A stretch of 64,000 nt of DNA from Saccharum officinarum (GCA_020631735.1 CM036201.1:75654353-75718352); one strand, 5' to 3'. Positions 33,214 to 44,165 are shown, counted from the first letter of the stretch. Made by a program: numbers and translations. The notes: generated by a model not told the origin, from the letters alone.

Positions 33214-34359
33214 ATGGCATCTCCGGCCACCGCCGCGACGCTCCTAGTCGCCCTGGCCGCCTTGCTGCCCCCGGCGGCCGCGTTGTCGGGGTCCTCGGCG
33301 GCGGACCGCGACGCGCTGCTGTCGATCCGCGCGGCGCTGTCGGAGGAGCGGCTGGGCGTGTTCTCGACGTGGACGGGCACGGACTGCTGCGCGGGCTGGT
33401 ACGGCGTGGCCTGCGACCCGACCACGGGGCGCGTCGCGGACCTCTCCCTGCGCGGGGAGGCCGACGACGCGGTGATGGCGCCCGCGGGGCGGCCGGCGTC
33501 GGGGGTCATGTCCGGGTACGTCTCCGACGCCGTGTGCCGCCTGCACCGCCTCTCGACGCTGGTGCTCGCCGACTGGAAGCAGATCTCCGGGCCTATCCCG
33601 GCCTGCGTCGCCACGTCGCTCCCGTACCTCCGCATCCTCGAGCTCCCCGGGAACCGCCTCACGGGCGCCATCCCGCCGCTGGCGGGACTGTCGCGCCTCA
33701 CCGTGCTCAACCTCGCCGACAACCTGCTCTCCGGCGGCATCCCGGGGTCACTCACGTCGCTCGCCGAGCTTAAGCACCTCGACCTCGCCAACAACCGCCT
33801 CACCGGCCGCCTCCCGTCGGACTTCGGGAAGCTCCGGATGCTCAGCCGCGCGCTGCTGGGACGGAACCGGCTGTCGGGCCCCATCCCGGCGTCGGTGGCG
33901 TCGATGCCCCGGCTCGCGGACCTCGACCTCTCCGAGAACCAGATGACGGGCGCGATCCCCGAGGGGCTGGGCCTGGGCGGCTCCGGCTCCGGGAATGGCG
34001 GCAACGTGCTGACGTCGCTGTACCTCGGCGGGAACCGGCTGTCGGGCGGCGTCCCGGCGAGCCTGCTGGCGAACAGCGGGCTCGGGATGCTGAACCTGAG
34101 CCGGAACGCGCTGGGCGGCGGCATCCCCGACGCGTTCACGCCGCGGTCCTACTTCATGCTGCTGGACCTGTCGCGGAACCGGCTCACCGGCGGCGTGCCG
34201 CGGTCACTGGCCTCGGCGGCGTACGTGGGCCACCTGGACCTCAGCCACAACCGGCTGTGCGGCACCATCCCCGCCGGCCCGCCGTTCGACCACCTCGACG
34301 CCGAGTCGTTCGCCAGTAATAGCTGCCTCTGCGGCGGCCCGCTCGGCAAGTGCACGTGA
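33214..34359 (+). CDS. DRT100-like secreted leucine-rich-repeat protein
   Basis: An intronless frame of 381 aa. Residues 1-24 (MASPATAATLLVALAALLPP and the following Ala-rich stretch) are a signal peptide. An LRRNT segment with the paired-Cys DCCAGWYGVACD follows, then about nine plant extracellular LRRs (consensus LxxLxLxxNxLxGxIP) from roughly residue 105 to 345, and a Cys-rich cap, NSCLCGGPLGKC. There is no membrane segment or kinase, so it should be exported to the cell wall. Length and layout match the DRT100/polygalacturonase-inhibitor-like group. The DRT100 name comes from a DNA-damage complementation screen and says little about the plant role. Third-position GC is very high, as in the other grass genes here. 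The ATG at 33214 is the first that gives a proper signal peptide. Confidence 0.9.
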   Translation: MASPATAATLLVALAALLPPAAALSGSSAADRDALLSIRAALSEERLGVFSTWTGTDCCAGWYGVACDPTTGRVADLSLRGEADDAVMAPAGRPASGVMSGYVSDAVCRLHRLSTLVLADWKQISGPIPACVATSLPYLRILELPGNRLTGAIPPLAGLSRLTVLNLADNLLSGGIPGSLTSLAELKHLDLANNRLTGRLPSDFGKLRMLSRALLGRNRLSGPIPASVASMPRLADLDLSENQMTGAIPEGLGLGGSGSGNGGNVLTSLYLGGNRLSGGVPASLLANSGLGMLNLSRNALGGGIPDAFTPRSYFMLLDLSRNRLTGGVPRSLASAAYVGHLDLSHNRLCGTIPAGPPFDHLDAESFASNSCLCGGPLGKCT

Positions 34360-34891
34360 CGTTCGCCAGTAATAGCATTTGTTACCGTGCTACGTGCAGC
34401 GAGTAGTGTGTGACGTACGTGGTGTACCGTATGTGCATGCACGACGGCACGATGCGTAACAAACTTTCTAGTACGTCCGTGCGTGGGCGCATGTATACGT
34501 ACGTGCGTGCTGCAAGCTTGGTTTAATATAATCTGTTAATCTTATAGGTTGGGTGGTGGTAAACTGGTAATTAATGGATAGATGATGATAACTCGCGTCG
34601 TTGTGGTATGCGTGATGAGGAAGTTAATGCGCGAGGAAAAGAAGAATGCTGTCTTTCCTCCGATCCCTTCCTCTTTTTTTCTTTATCTTCTTTTCTTTTA
34701 TTTTAAAAAGAGCTTGGGTTTGTACAAGTGTCTGAATGAAGCAAAAGATTAAAAGCTAGCTTGTGCTCTGAGCTTTGTATGAGAAGCTGAGTGGATAATG
34801 CTGAGCTGAATTTGCATGCCTTTGAGTTGTAATTGTAAATAGTGGATGGGACATCTGTCAACTATCAGTGTCATCAGTAGTAGATTAACCA
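34360..34891 (+). other. 3' flank of the DRT100-like gene
   Basis: Probable 3'UTR. The phrase TTCGCCAGTAATAGC at the 3' end of the coding region (34309-34323) is repeated just after the stop (34361-34375), a short local duplication. T-rich and ATTTTAAAAAG stretches at 34670-34715 may serve as polyadenylation elements. Confidence 0.4.
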
Positions 34892-35128
34892 AGGCCTTTT
34901 AGATGCATCCCAAATTCTAAATTTTTACACTCTCTCCATCACATCGAATCTTTGACACATGCATGGAGCATTAAATATAGATAAAAAATAACTAATTACA
35001 CAATTTAGTTGTAAATCACAAGACGAATCTTTTGAGCCTAATTAGTCTATGATTAGATACTAATTGCTAAATACAAACGAAAGTGCTGCGGTAGCCAAAT
35101 TCCAAATTTTTTCGCATGTAAACACCCC
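34892..35128. mobile_element. Tourist-type MITE
   Basis: Starts AAGGCCTTTTAGATGC and ends GCATGTAAACACCCC, with core CACATGCATGGAGCATTAAA and AGACGAATCTTTTGAGCC. Confidence 0.65.
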
Positions 35129-36153
35129 AAGTACACTGTCTGTGACTCTGTGATAACGTGCTATGCTTGGACATCAGCACATGCTACCAACGTGCATTGG
35201 GAGATCAGATGGGGCCGGCGGCGGCAATGCATTCCATGTGGGATGCAAACGGTTATTAGATACTATGGATACCTGTGTCTACGGATATAAACATACGGTT
35301 AGCTTAGTTCAATATAAGATATAAATATATATTGACATCTTATATATTCGATTTGAGTAGCTAATACAAATATAGTGTCGGGTTCTGAATATCGAAATCG
35401 AACTCAGATATAAAAAGGATCTGAATTACTCTAGGAGGTCGTTCTAGATTCCTTTGTTTCGGAGGAATTAAAATCTATATAATGGATAAGGCTATTTGAT
35501 TGGAATTTAACGTTTCATAACTTTTTCAAGTTCACAAATAAGCCTATCTCAAATTCATAATGTGGAAGATGGAAATAGATTCTATAGATCATTATGTTAT
35601 AATTCTACTTTCTAACTTATAGCACATTTTTCGACTCACTTCTCTATAATAAAAATGCAACACATAAGGATGTCCCTTATATGTCTAACAATAAATATAC
35701 AAATATATTTTATATATAACTATATTAGCTTAATTAATTTATATCTAAATTATAATTATTAGAATGAATTCAACTCTAAGATCCAAACGGGCTATAAACG
35801 AATTAGAATTCGGATACGGATCAAAACATTTATACCATTTGCACTAAGGGGATTATTATCGTAAAATAACATTTAGATGAGTACTAGTGATGCATAATTT
35901 TGCGTGCCGGCTTAATCAACGGCGGTCGAGTTTGTCGTGTCCGTGCATCATTACATGTTCATCCCCAGTTATCAGGGCGTCTTTAATGGTAACTTTCAAA
36001 TAGCTAGCGAGGTTGGACTTAAAAATAATAAAAATAGGAACATTGTGGTGGAGAGTTATTTGAGCTGCAAAAGAGTTGGTTTTTAAACTAGTTATTTGGA
36101 AGTCACTGGCTGTTTAATCTTTTTTATAGCCAATAGAACTTCTTATAGACTTA
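35129..36153. other. AT-rich intergenic DNA
   Basis: No gene. 35250-35420 and 35800-35830 share GGATACGGAT/GGATACC-type phrases, perhaps ends of an old DNA transposon. 35440-35480 resembles the end of a further MITE family. Confidence 0.3.
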
Positions 36154-36396
36154 GGTCCGGTTTAGTTTGCAAAAAATTTTACAAAATTTTTCAGATTTCC
36201 CGTCACATCGAATCTTTGGACACATGCATGAAGCATTAAATATAGATAAAAAATAAAACTAATTACACAGTTTAGACGAAATGGACGAGACGAATCTTTT
36301 AAGCCTAGTTAGTCTATAATTGGATAATATTTGTTAAATAACAACGAAATTACTACAGTAACGTTTCCCAAAAATTTTCGAGAACTAAACATGCCC
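36154..36396. mobile_element. Tourist-type MITE
   Basis: Ends GGTCCGGTTTAGTTTGC and GAGAACTAAACATGCCC, flanked by TTA (36151-36153, 36397-36399), confirming a PIF/Harbinger-type 3-bp target duplication for this family. Confidence 0.85.
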
Positions 36397-36566
36397 TTAC
36401 TATTTGTGAATAATTGGGGACGGCCCTGTTTTTAGGCCGGGCCACAGCCATAGGCCAGTCTTTCCCCGCCGCCTCGTTGCCCTGCCCTTGTCATCTCGCC
36501 ATTAAAGCGCGTGCTCAACTCATTAATTGCAAAAATGCTGCCATCCTACTCCACCAACACACTCTG

Positions 36567-36809
36567 AGGCCGCGTTCACTTGGCATGCATATCTAAAATA
36601 TTTTTTCTTTCATCCATCACATCGAATCTTTAGATGTATGCATAAAACATTAAATGTAGGTAAAAAAATAATTAATTGCATAGTTTGTCTGTAAAGTTCG
36701 AAACAAATCTTTTGAGTCTAATTAATCCATGGTTGGACAAATTTTACCAAATAACAACGGAAAATGCTACAGTACTTTTCGCCCAAATTTTCTCAACTAA
36801 ACACAGCCT
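36567..36809. mobile_element. Tourist-type MITE
   Basis: Starts GAGGCCGCGTTCACTTGGC and ends CTCAACTAAACACAGCC, with the family core. Confidence 0.65.
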
Positions 36810-36836
36810 AATTCCAAGCAGGGTCTCAACGACTAA

Positions 36837-37326
36837 GGGGTTGTTTAGGCCCAGTTTGGTTCCGAAATTTTTTGCAAAAGACCAGTAGATTCCCCGTCAC
36901 ATCAAATCTTTAGACGCATGTATGAAACATTAAATATAGATAAAAAATAAAACTAATTACACAGTTTAGACGAAAATGGACGAGACGAATCTTTTAAGCC
37001 TAATTAGACCATGATTGGATAATATTTGTCAAATAACAACGAAATTGCTACAGTAGCATTTTCCAAAAATTTTCGGAAACTAAACAGGCCCTTAGTTGGT
37101 GAAAAAGTTTGGGTTCGGGTACTGTAGCACTTTTCGTTTTACTTGGCAATTTGTGTCCAATCATGGACTAATTAGGCTCAAAAGATTTGTCTCGTGATTT
37201 ACAACTAAACTGTGTAATTAGTTTTTTCTTTCGTCTACATTTAGTACTCCATACATGTGCCGCAAGATTCGATGTGACAGGTACTGTGCAAACTTTTTTG
37301 GGTTGCATGGACAACTAAACAGGCCC
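36837..37326. mobile_element. Tourist-type MITE split by a younger copy
   Basis: The outer element starts GGGGTTGTTTA (36837-36847), is interrupted by the copy at 36848-37091, resumes at GTTGGTGAAAAAGTTTGGG (37095) and ends ACAACTAAACAGGCCC. It is flanked by TAA on both sides (36834-36836, 37327-37329). Confidence 0.82.
36848..37091. mobile_element. Tourist-type MITE nested in another MITE
   Basis: Ends GGCCCAGTTTGGTTCCG and GGAAACTAAACAGGCCC, flanked by TTA (36845-36847, 37092-37094). It sits 11 bases inside the left end of the older copy. Confidence 0.85.
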
Positions 37327-37329
37327 TAA

Positions 37330-37558
37330 GGACCTATTTGGTTACACGAGTTTAAAGTTTAACTCCCATCACATCAATGTTTTCCTAAATATATGGAGTA
37401 TTAAATGTAGACTAATTACATGCATATCGGCATAGATTAGGAGTAATTTACGAGACGAATCTATTAAGCCTAATTAGTCCAAAATTGAAAACTTTTTGTC
37501 AAATAAGGCGAAAGTGCTACAGTATTTGTTAAACTTTAACACCCCAACCAAACACCCC
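37330..37558. mobile_element. MITE, GGGGTGTTTGGTT subfamily (reverse)
   Basis: Ends GGACCTATTTGGTTACACG and CCAACCAAACACCCC, with inner AGTTTAAAGTTTAACTC and GTTAAACTTTAAC, flanked by TAA (37327-37329, 37559-37561). The left TAA is shared with the neighbouring element. It is a reverse-oriented relative of the copy at 10717-10946. Confidence 0.83.
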
Positions 37559-38693
37559 TAACATCACGGTCATCAGGCTGAATAGGGTTCAGTGTAGGGC
37601 GTGGCTAGGGCATTCAAATGCTAGCCCCCTCATCTAGATGCTCGCGCTGCTGCCCCCGTCCCGTGTCTCACGTCTGCCCACCACGTCTGCCCACCCACAA
37701 GTCACATGCTGGGCCCGCCCGCAAGCACGTGAGGCTCGCCCCGCGCCAGTGGAGACTACCTTCGCCTTCCTGCGCTTGCATCGAGGTGAGACAACAGAAA
37801 AGTCGAGAAGGGAGATGCAACACTCGATCTAAATTTGAAATATCCAGATATAATAATTGCAACATACTTTTTGAAAACAAATGAAACATTTGAAACATAC
37901 AAATGAAACACTTATAAGATACGTCTGAAAAACATTTGAAACCATTGTAAACATACGCAACATCCAGATAAAACACTTATATCATATGTGTCAAAACATA
38001 TGCAACATCCACATAAACACACTTAGAACATATATCGAACAAAATAGATGAAACATTGAGAACAACAACTTACAACATATGTGTACAACCATTGTAACAT
38101 GTGCGACATCCTGATCTACTTTTGCAATATCCGTATGAAACACTGGCAATATACCTCTGAAACATTTGAAACAGACGCTTACAACATACAGTTTCAGCGC
38201 AAATATCTCCTTGGTGCTTAGGAGAATGAAGGCTCGTCGGCATGTGGAGTTCGCTGGAGGCAGTGGCCCAGTGGTGTTTGTAGGCAGCAGCTCAGTGGTG
38301 GCTGCGCGACAGGGCGGGGAGGCAGCAGCCTCACACCGCGCCTAGCAGGGCTGGCAGGGCCGGCAACCACGCCGCCGCAACTCACAGGAAACCGTGCGCC
38401 GAAACCAGGAGAGAGCAGCCGTGCACCGCATCTTGTAGGCTGGGCGACTGGCAGTCGAGCGCCGCATTCGGGAGTAGAGCCGAGCGCCGCATGCAGGAGC
38501 GAAGCGAAGCGGAACTAGACGTGCGGGAGTTGATTTTTTTAGGCAGGCGGCGTATGTAGCAGTGAGTGGAGCGGGGCGACTTGCATTTCTGGACATCTTA
38601 ATGGTAACATTACCGTTCTTTGTAACATCATTTACTCTCTTCGGTGGTAGAGCCAAGACAGTACATTAACAAAATGACGATGTTTGACGGGAT
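37559..38693. repeat. Dispersed repeat with degenerate GAAACA/CAACAT tandem units
   Basis: 37620-37790 is GC-rich. 37795-38190 consists of irregular 20-30-base units around GAAACATTTGAAACATAC and GCAACATCCAGATAAAACAC, and 38230-38530 returns to GC-rich sequence. This GC/AT/GC layout belongs to a common grass interspersed repeat of unclear class. No gene is supported on either strand. Confidence 0.55.
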
Positions 38694-38908
38694 TGGGGAT
38701 GTTTGGTTGCCAGCCAGTACTAGCCACATGCAGTTGTGGCACCGCCGCGGCTGTGGCGTAGAATTTGGCCGCCACAGTTAGTGACGAGATTCCTGCGTCA
38801 TTTAACTACGATTTTATGTGGCGGCAACGTTGAGTGCCTTACCAAACAACCACTTGAGTATCTATGGCGTATTGGTGGCTGAGTGTGGCGGTGAAACCAA
38901 ACACCCCC
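38694..38908. mobile_element. MITE with GGGGATGTTTGGTT ends
   Basis: Ends GGGGATGTTTGGTTGCC and GTGAAACCAAACACCCCC are inverted. The body is about 215 bp with GTGGCGGC-type sequence, distinct from the Tourist core. No clear target duplication. Confidence 0.65.
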
Positions 38909-38980
38909 TAAACCATGCCTGTTGCTATGGACCAGGACCACCGTACCGTTGCCTGAGTTATTACACACACGGTACTCCCT

Positions 38981-39031
38981 CTATTTCAAGTATAAGATAG
39001 GGTTTAGCTTGGCATGGTCTTTAGCAGTTTA
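38981..39031. mobile_element. Stowaway-type MITE left end
   Basis: TACTCCCTCTATTTCAAGTA is the standard start of grass Stowaway elements. The rest seems interrupted by the element at 39032-39389, since TATACTTTGACTGCTGATTT after it continues the Stowaway-like text. The right end was not located. Confidence 0.5.
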
Positions 39032-39389
39032 GGCTATCCGCACCGCACCACTCTCTAAACACACCTCTAAAGGAATATTCCGTCCTAGTCATCTAGGATT
39101 CTCACCTCTATACCAACTCCTCCTGCACCCATATTTACTCTATATCATACTCTATATCAACAACCATTTCATATCCTCTCTCCTCTCTCTCTCTCTTTCT
39201 CTCTCCTCCCTCCTCTCTCTCTTTCTCTCTCCTCCTTCTCTTTTACAGGCGCGCACAGGAAAACTCTACCTCTGTTGCGCTACTGTAGCAAACGTTATTG
39301 TAGCGATTGCTTTAGCGTTGCGCGGTGCGGCGCGTTGTTCGCTTTATTTACCGTTCAGTCTCCTTTACGGAACGCCGGTGCGGACAACC
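39032..39389. mobile_element. PIF/Harbinger-like MITE with pyrimidine tract
   Basis: Ends GGCTATCCGCACCG and CGGTGCGGACAACC are inverted, flanked by TTA (39029-39031, 39390-39392). 358 bp. It contains a CT-rich microsatellite at 39175-39243 and GCTACTGTAGC-type inverted sequences. Confidence 0.78.
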
Positions 39390-39782
39390 TTATACTTTGA
39401 CTGCTGATTTCGTGAGTACAATTACAATGTGTGTTCCTGCAGACAAAACGTCAAATTGTTTAAAAATACTTTCAAATGCGCACCAATGAGTATATCTGAA
39501 TATTTGTAGATAAATAGTTGACCAAAGGTTACAAATTTTAGACAATCATAACGGCTGTGCAGCTATATACTATAGCATTAACTTTAGTTTTGTTAAATCA
39601 ATCAGGGAATATATCCTGAAATGTATTTATTTTATGTTACTAATATATGTTTTACAAATTTGATCGTAGTTATAAATTTTCAATTTGTATAGAAAAATAA
39701 AACAGCAAACACTTTTAAACGAGTGACCATGCCAAACTGTTTTTTTTTTCCATCTGAACTCTACTGAAAATGCTAAAATAAG

Positions 39783-39853
39783 TGGCCCATTTCATATCGG
39801 CCCATTACAGCCCAATTCGTTCCTAAATCTCATGTCTTCAAGCTCCCAGTGCA
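39783..39853 (+). promoter_or_regulatory. Cluster of site II (TGGGCY) promoter elements
   Basis: GGCCCA occurs at 39784-39789 and 39800-39805, and AGCCCA at 39809-39814 and 39853 onward, each the reverse of TGGGCC/TGGGCT. Clusters of these site II boxes, bound by TCP factors, are typical of plant nuclear genes for mitochondrial respiratory proteins, fitting the complex I subunit downstream. Confidence 0.65.
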
Positions 39854-39963
39854 GCCCAGTCCAGTCCAGCCTTTCTCCTCCGTCCTCCCCCGTCTCCCAC
39901 TCCCACAGCACAGCTTCTCCATTCCCCAATCTCGCAAGGCGACGCGCCCCACCGGCGGCATCG

Positions 39964-40338
39964 ATGCGGGCGATCTCGACGGCCGCGGCGGCGGCGGGAG
40001 GCATGCTGCGCGCGCGGCTACGCTCCGCATCCCGCGTGCGCGGTGGCGGCGAGGGTGCGGGGCGGTGGACGACGCCGGGCCACGAGGAGCGGCCCAAGGG
40101 GTACCTGTTCAACCGCCCGCCGCCGCCGCCGGGGGAGTCGCGGAAGTGGGAGGACTGGGAGCTGCCCTGCTACATCACCTCCTTCCTCACCGTCGTCATC
40201 CTCGGCGTCGGCCTCAACGCCAAGCCCGACCTCACAATCGAGACCTGGGCGCACGAGAAGGCGCTCGAGCGCCTTCAGCAGCAGGAGCTAGCCGCCGCCG
40301 CCGCTGTCTCCGGCGGCGGTGACGCCGATGCTGAGTGA
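39964..40338 (+). CDS. Mitochondrial complex I subunit, ESSS/NDUFB11-like
   Basis: A single-exon frame of 124 aa from ATG 39964. An in-frame ATG at 39832 would add 44 Ser/Pro-rich residues. The later start is preferred because it exposes an Arg/Ala-rich presequence (MRAISTAAAAAGGMLRAR) suited to mitochondrial import. The conserved body reads RPKGYLFNRPPPPPGESRKW, WELPCYITSFLTVVILGVGL (one membrane helix at about residues 65-87) and KPDLTIETWAHEKALERLQ. This is the plant ESSS-type accessory subunit of NADH:ubiquinone oxidoreductase, a one-helix protein of the membrane arm. The Ala/Gly-rich C-terminus varies. Site II promoter boxes upstream agree with a respiratory role. The longer start cannot be excluded. 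Confidence 0.85.
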   Translation: MRAISTAAAAAGGMLRARLRSASRVRGGGEGAGRWTTPGHEERPKGYLFNRPPPPPGESRKWEDWELPCYITSFLTVVILGVGLNAKPDLTIETWAHEKALERLQQQELAAAAAVSGGGDADAE

Positions 40339-40735
40339 TCCGCTGGTCAGATCACCCTGAACTCTAGATTTTTCTGATTTCCTGCTTGTGTCGGTTCAAT
40401 AAGGCTGTCTGTACTGAGATGTACGTATGTCATGACATTCCAGAAATTGATGGACATCAGATTGAACACTGTATCCATGTCGCTGTTTCACTGGATAACT
40501 TACACTGTATAATCTTTGTTAATTGTTGCATGATGGCGAACCTGCTATACACTATGGATGGTTTGCACCTTGACATGCTGGTTGCACTGAAATTGTTCAT
40601 GGCTATACTTGATGTATCATGCACCCCAAAATGTTTGGTTCAAATGGATCCTGCCTTTCCATAACAGAATGAATTGTTAACCGGTAATATGAGATGTTTG
40701 GGGTTCATTTTCCTGACCCGATGAGACGTGGCAAA
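40339..40735 (+). other. 3'UTR region of the complex I subunit gene
   Basis: T-rich, low-GC sequence after the stop with a possible poly(A) signal CAATAAGG at about 40396. The frame at 40386-40664 has no recognisable content and is probably 3'UTR. Confidence 0.4.
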
Positions 40736-40864
40736 GACCCTGTTCATCTGGCTTATAATCCGTCTTATTCAGCTTGTTTTTTCAGCCGGAACAGTATTTT
40801 TCTCTCACAAAAAATCAGCCAACAGTGTTTTTCAGCCGGCTTATAATTCCAGCCGAACGGGGCC
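40736..40864. mobile_element. 129-bp MITE (CCCTGTTCATCTGGCTTATAA type)
   Basis: Ends ACCCTGTTCATCTGGCTTAT and ATTCCAGCCGAACGGGGCC are approximate inverses, with inner CAGCCGG repeats (TTTTTCAGCCGG twice). A short family common in grass genes. Confidence 0.55.
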
Positions 40865-43121
40865 AAAGTTATTTTGTTACAGAAATGTAATGCTAACAAC
40901 TTAGCAAGGTACCAGAGTTTATGTAGTATGTTCTGATAATGGAAAATGTTTCTACCTTTGTAGTTATAATGCACAATTGAAATGCAATTCTACACAGTGT
41001 TACATGTGATTAAAATAAATATAGTTTATTGGTGTGCTGGAACCATGTTTGTATGGATGTTAAACTCAGTAGTTTCTACAATTGATAATCAAATTTAGAT
41101 GATCATATGAAATTTGAACTATCTCTGTTGAATATGGCCTTAGCTCTGGATGTAGTTGGAAGTTTGGATTGCACTAGTGTGTATCGATGATGAATGCTAT
41201 CCTTCGGTATGTGTCTTTAACTCGCTATAGGGCATTACTTCCTCGTGTTTTACTAAAATTCAAAAGCAATGCTCTACTCCCTTTCTACTGCATGTAGTAT
41301 ATACTCAAAATTTGTGAAAAGGAAATGTGTTAAACCATGGGAACGATGCCCTAATTTAGTACTCAATGCTGATATTATCAAGGATTTAGAATCATGCTAT
41401 TTTACTACCCACCTGAAAAAATGAAGATTTTGAGTGCTGGATATTGAACATCTCTCACTGGAAAGTGGCTTCAGGTGGCCAAGGTAAATGTTGCTTTCCA
41501 ACTGGAACAAGAATGGTTGAGGATCTTAAAATAAGCAACTAAGAAAGGGCAAGGGATTTGCTAGTTTACAGCAACAGTTCCAGTTTTGATGTTACCTTTT
41601 GTTTACAGGAACGTTGTGTCTGGTTGCTGGCAATGCAGCTGCTGGTGAGTGGTGACCTGGCGCAATAACTCACTAAAAGAAAGGGCAACAATTTTGATAG
41701 CGATACACAAATTTGAGCTGTAGTCTATCACTTGCACTGTTTAAAGAAGCAAGGTTTGCCTGGGCACTGGGTGTCACCCTCATCCTTATCATCTAATTGC
41801 CTCTTAACCTGCTGAATCACTGTCTAGGCGCGCTAGGTACCACCCCACCTAAGCACCCAGTGCTTATTAAAAACATTGATGACTTGAACCATCTCTGATC
41901 CTTACAATCGGTATTAACTGAATTCACAAGACTTGTACCATACTCACTATTCATTAATCCTTATTCCCACATAGAAACCACCTTTCTGAACTAAGCGGTC
42001 TCTTTCCTTGCTCATCTTCTCCACACATCGTATCATCTGGACTTCTGCATTGATGCATCAATCAGCTCTACAGGTGTGACAAGGAAAAATATATTGCACG
42101 CATTGAAAGCTAAGTCGTCAAGAGTCCACATAGTTACCCAAACCCTTGAATGTCATCCAGTGGATTATCAATTAATATTTTGTCATCTATATTTCATCAC
42201 TGGCACAATGTTTACACAAATATAGTCTATGAAATTGAAAGGAACCACTATTATTTTTGTGTTAGCAAGACTAATATTGCCCAACTAACTTTACTTCCTA
42301 GTGCCTAGTCTTGAGTAGCTTTTCCGAGGAGGCAAGGACTTTCGGTTCTAATTTAGTCATCTTTGTAAGGACAACTTATAGAGCTTCTTGGCCTCAACCT
42401 TACATTTGACATAAAACATAAGCGTATGTACTGTAAGTCTGTACCCCCTCCAATCAGAGCATAATCTTGGGATAATACCTGCAGCCAATGAATGTGTAGA
42501 GTGTGGACAGTCAATACCTCTATTAATACATAAATTGAGCATATGAAATGATGTGTAGAGTGTAGACTTACCATTTATCTTGGGGAAAAAACTTTTCAAT
42601 ATTGTTTTTTTTTTGCCAGATTTTATAGATACCCAATGTAAATTTGGGGGTCAGGGACATTTTAGACACCATGTCGATTTTGAAATCAACACTCTTCTAT
42701 GTTTGCAGTAGTATTAGTTTGTGGTCTAAGATTACAACATTCCCATCACTTTGAGATGTTACAAATGTTTGTCAGTCAACCTTTCATTAAGTGGTTGTGC
42801 AGCTCATCTTCATTGCCAGCTTATGTTACTAACTCCACATAATAAATCAAACAATAATAATTAATAAGTAAGTGGTCTTGGCTCTTGGCTTAGGATCTGT
42901 TTGTTGAATATGAGACCAAAAAAAAGCTTCCCAAATCACCACATGTGAAAAGCCTGTCTATGTTATGTATGCTTTGGCCCAACCATTTAAACCTTTGGTA
43001 ATGGAGGATGCCAGTCCAATTGGACATTTCTTTGGCCCGGTCAGCTTCACAAATTTGAAAAGTTCCCCTTTATTATCTTGACTACCTAGTCTCTGTGCAA
43101 ACTGCACAAGCTCAGAGCGGC
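40865..43121. other. Low-repeat intergenic DNA, no gene recognised
   Basis: AT-rich sequence without convincing coding or transposon structure. 41760-41870 contains GCACTGGGTGTCACCC and an inverse GCACCCAGTGC, possibly ends of a small hAT-like repeat; a related GGCACTGGGTGCC occurs at 43516. Confidence 0.3.
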
Positions 43122-43124
43122 TAA

Positions 43125-43367
43125 GGCCCTGTTTAGTTCCTAGAAAATTTTGCAAATTTTTTCAGATTCTCCATCACATCGAATCTTTGGACACATGCAT
43201 GAAGCATTAAATATAGATAAAAAATAAAACTAATTACACAGTTTAGACGAAATGGACGAGACGAATCTTTTAAGCCTAATTAGACCATGATTAGACAATA
43301 TTTGCCAAATAACAACGAAAAGAACTACAGTGTCGTTTTACAAAATTTGTTGGAACTAAACCGGCCC
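43125..43367. mobile_element. Tourist-type MITE
   Basis: A well-kept copy: ends GGCCCTGTTTAGTTCC and GGAACTAAACCGGCCC, flanked by TAA on both sides (43122-43124, 43368-43370). Confidence 0.87.
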
Positions 43368-43649
43368 TAAGTTGGGATGACTTGAAAAATCAAAAAGTTA
43401 TGACTGTTTATACAGGGCTTCGTAGTTGATGTTATCAACTTGAATCATGTTGAGATGTACACGTGTTATGTAGCTTCCTTTTGGACCTTAGCATGCAATT
43501 GATACCCTTGACTAGGCACTGGGTGCCAAAAAGGTAAAGCCTAAACAGAATTGTCTCGCATAGTAGGATGTGCCCAGTTATGTAAGCTAGCACATGATCT
43601 GTTACTAACAATTGTCTGGCATCTATTGTTTACATCTGCTGCTCATACG

Positions 43650-43886
43650 CAGTGTTTAGATCCCTCAAACTTCCAAAAATTTTACAAGATTCTCTGTCAC
43701 ATCGAATCTTTAGACGCATGCATGGAGTATTAAATCTAGGTAAAAAAAACTAATTGCACAGTTTGTCTGTAAATGTCGAGACGAATCTTTTGAGCCTAGT
43801 TTGTCCATGATTGGATAAATTTTACCAAATAACAACGAAAAGTACTACAGGAACTTTACACCAACTTTTACACCATCTAAACACTA
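43650..43886. mobile_element. Tourist-type MITE
   Basis: Starts CAGTGTTTAGATCCCTC and ends CACCATCTAAACACTA, with core GACGCATGCATGGAGTATTA and GAGACGAATCTTTTGAGCC. Confidence 0.68.
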
Positions 43887-44165
43887 TCTTGGATAAGGTG
43901 TGGGTTACTTCCTTTCCATCATTCTTTCAATAGTTTAATCATGTGTTACATCTCAAGGAGATAGTACATAGTAGGATGTGCCCGCGATTTCTCCATCATT
44001 TCATTTCTGACTACTATGTCCTCTTTGCATTAGTAACTACATTTTGACACCTGGGCATCTTGAGGTTTTCCTTTGCTTTAAACATTGTCACCATCTTTAC
44101 CAACAAAAAACATTTTTATTCTGTCACCGCAGCTATTGATGTTCAGGGATGCATCGCTCCCAGTT

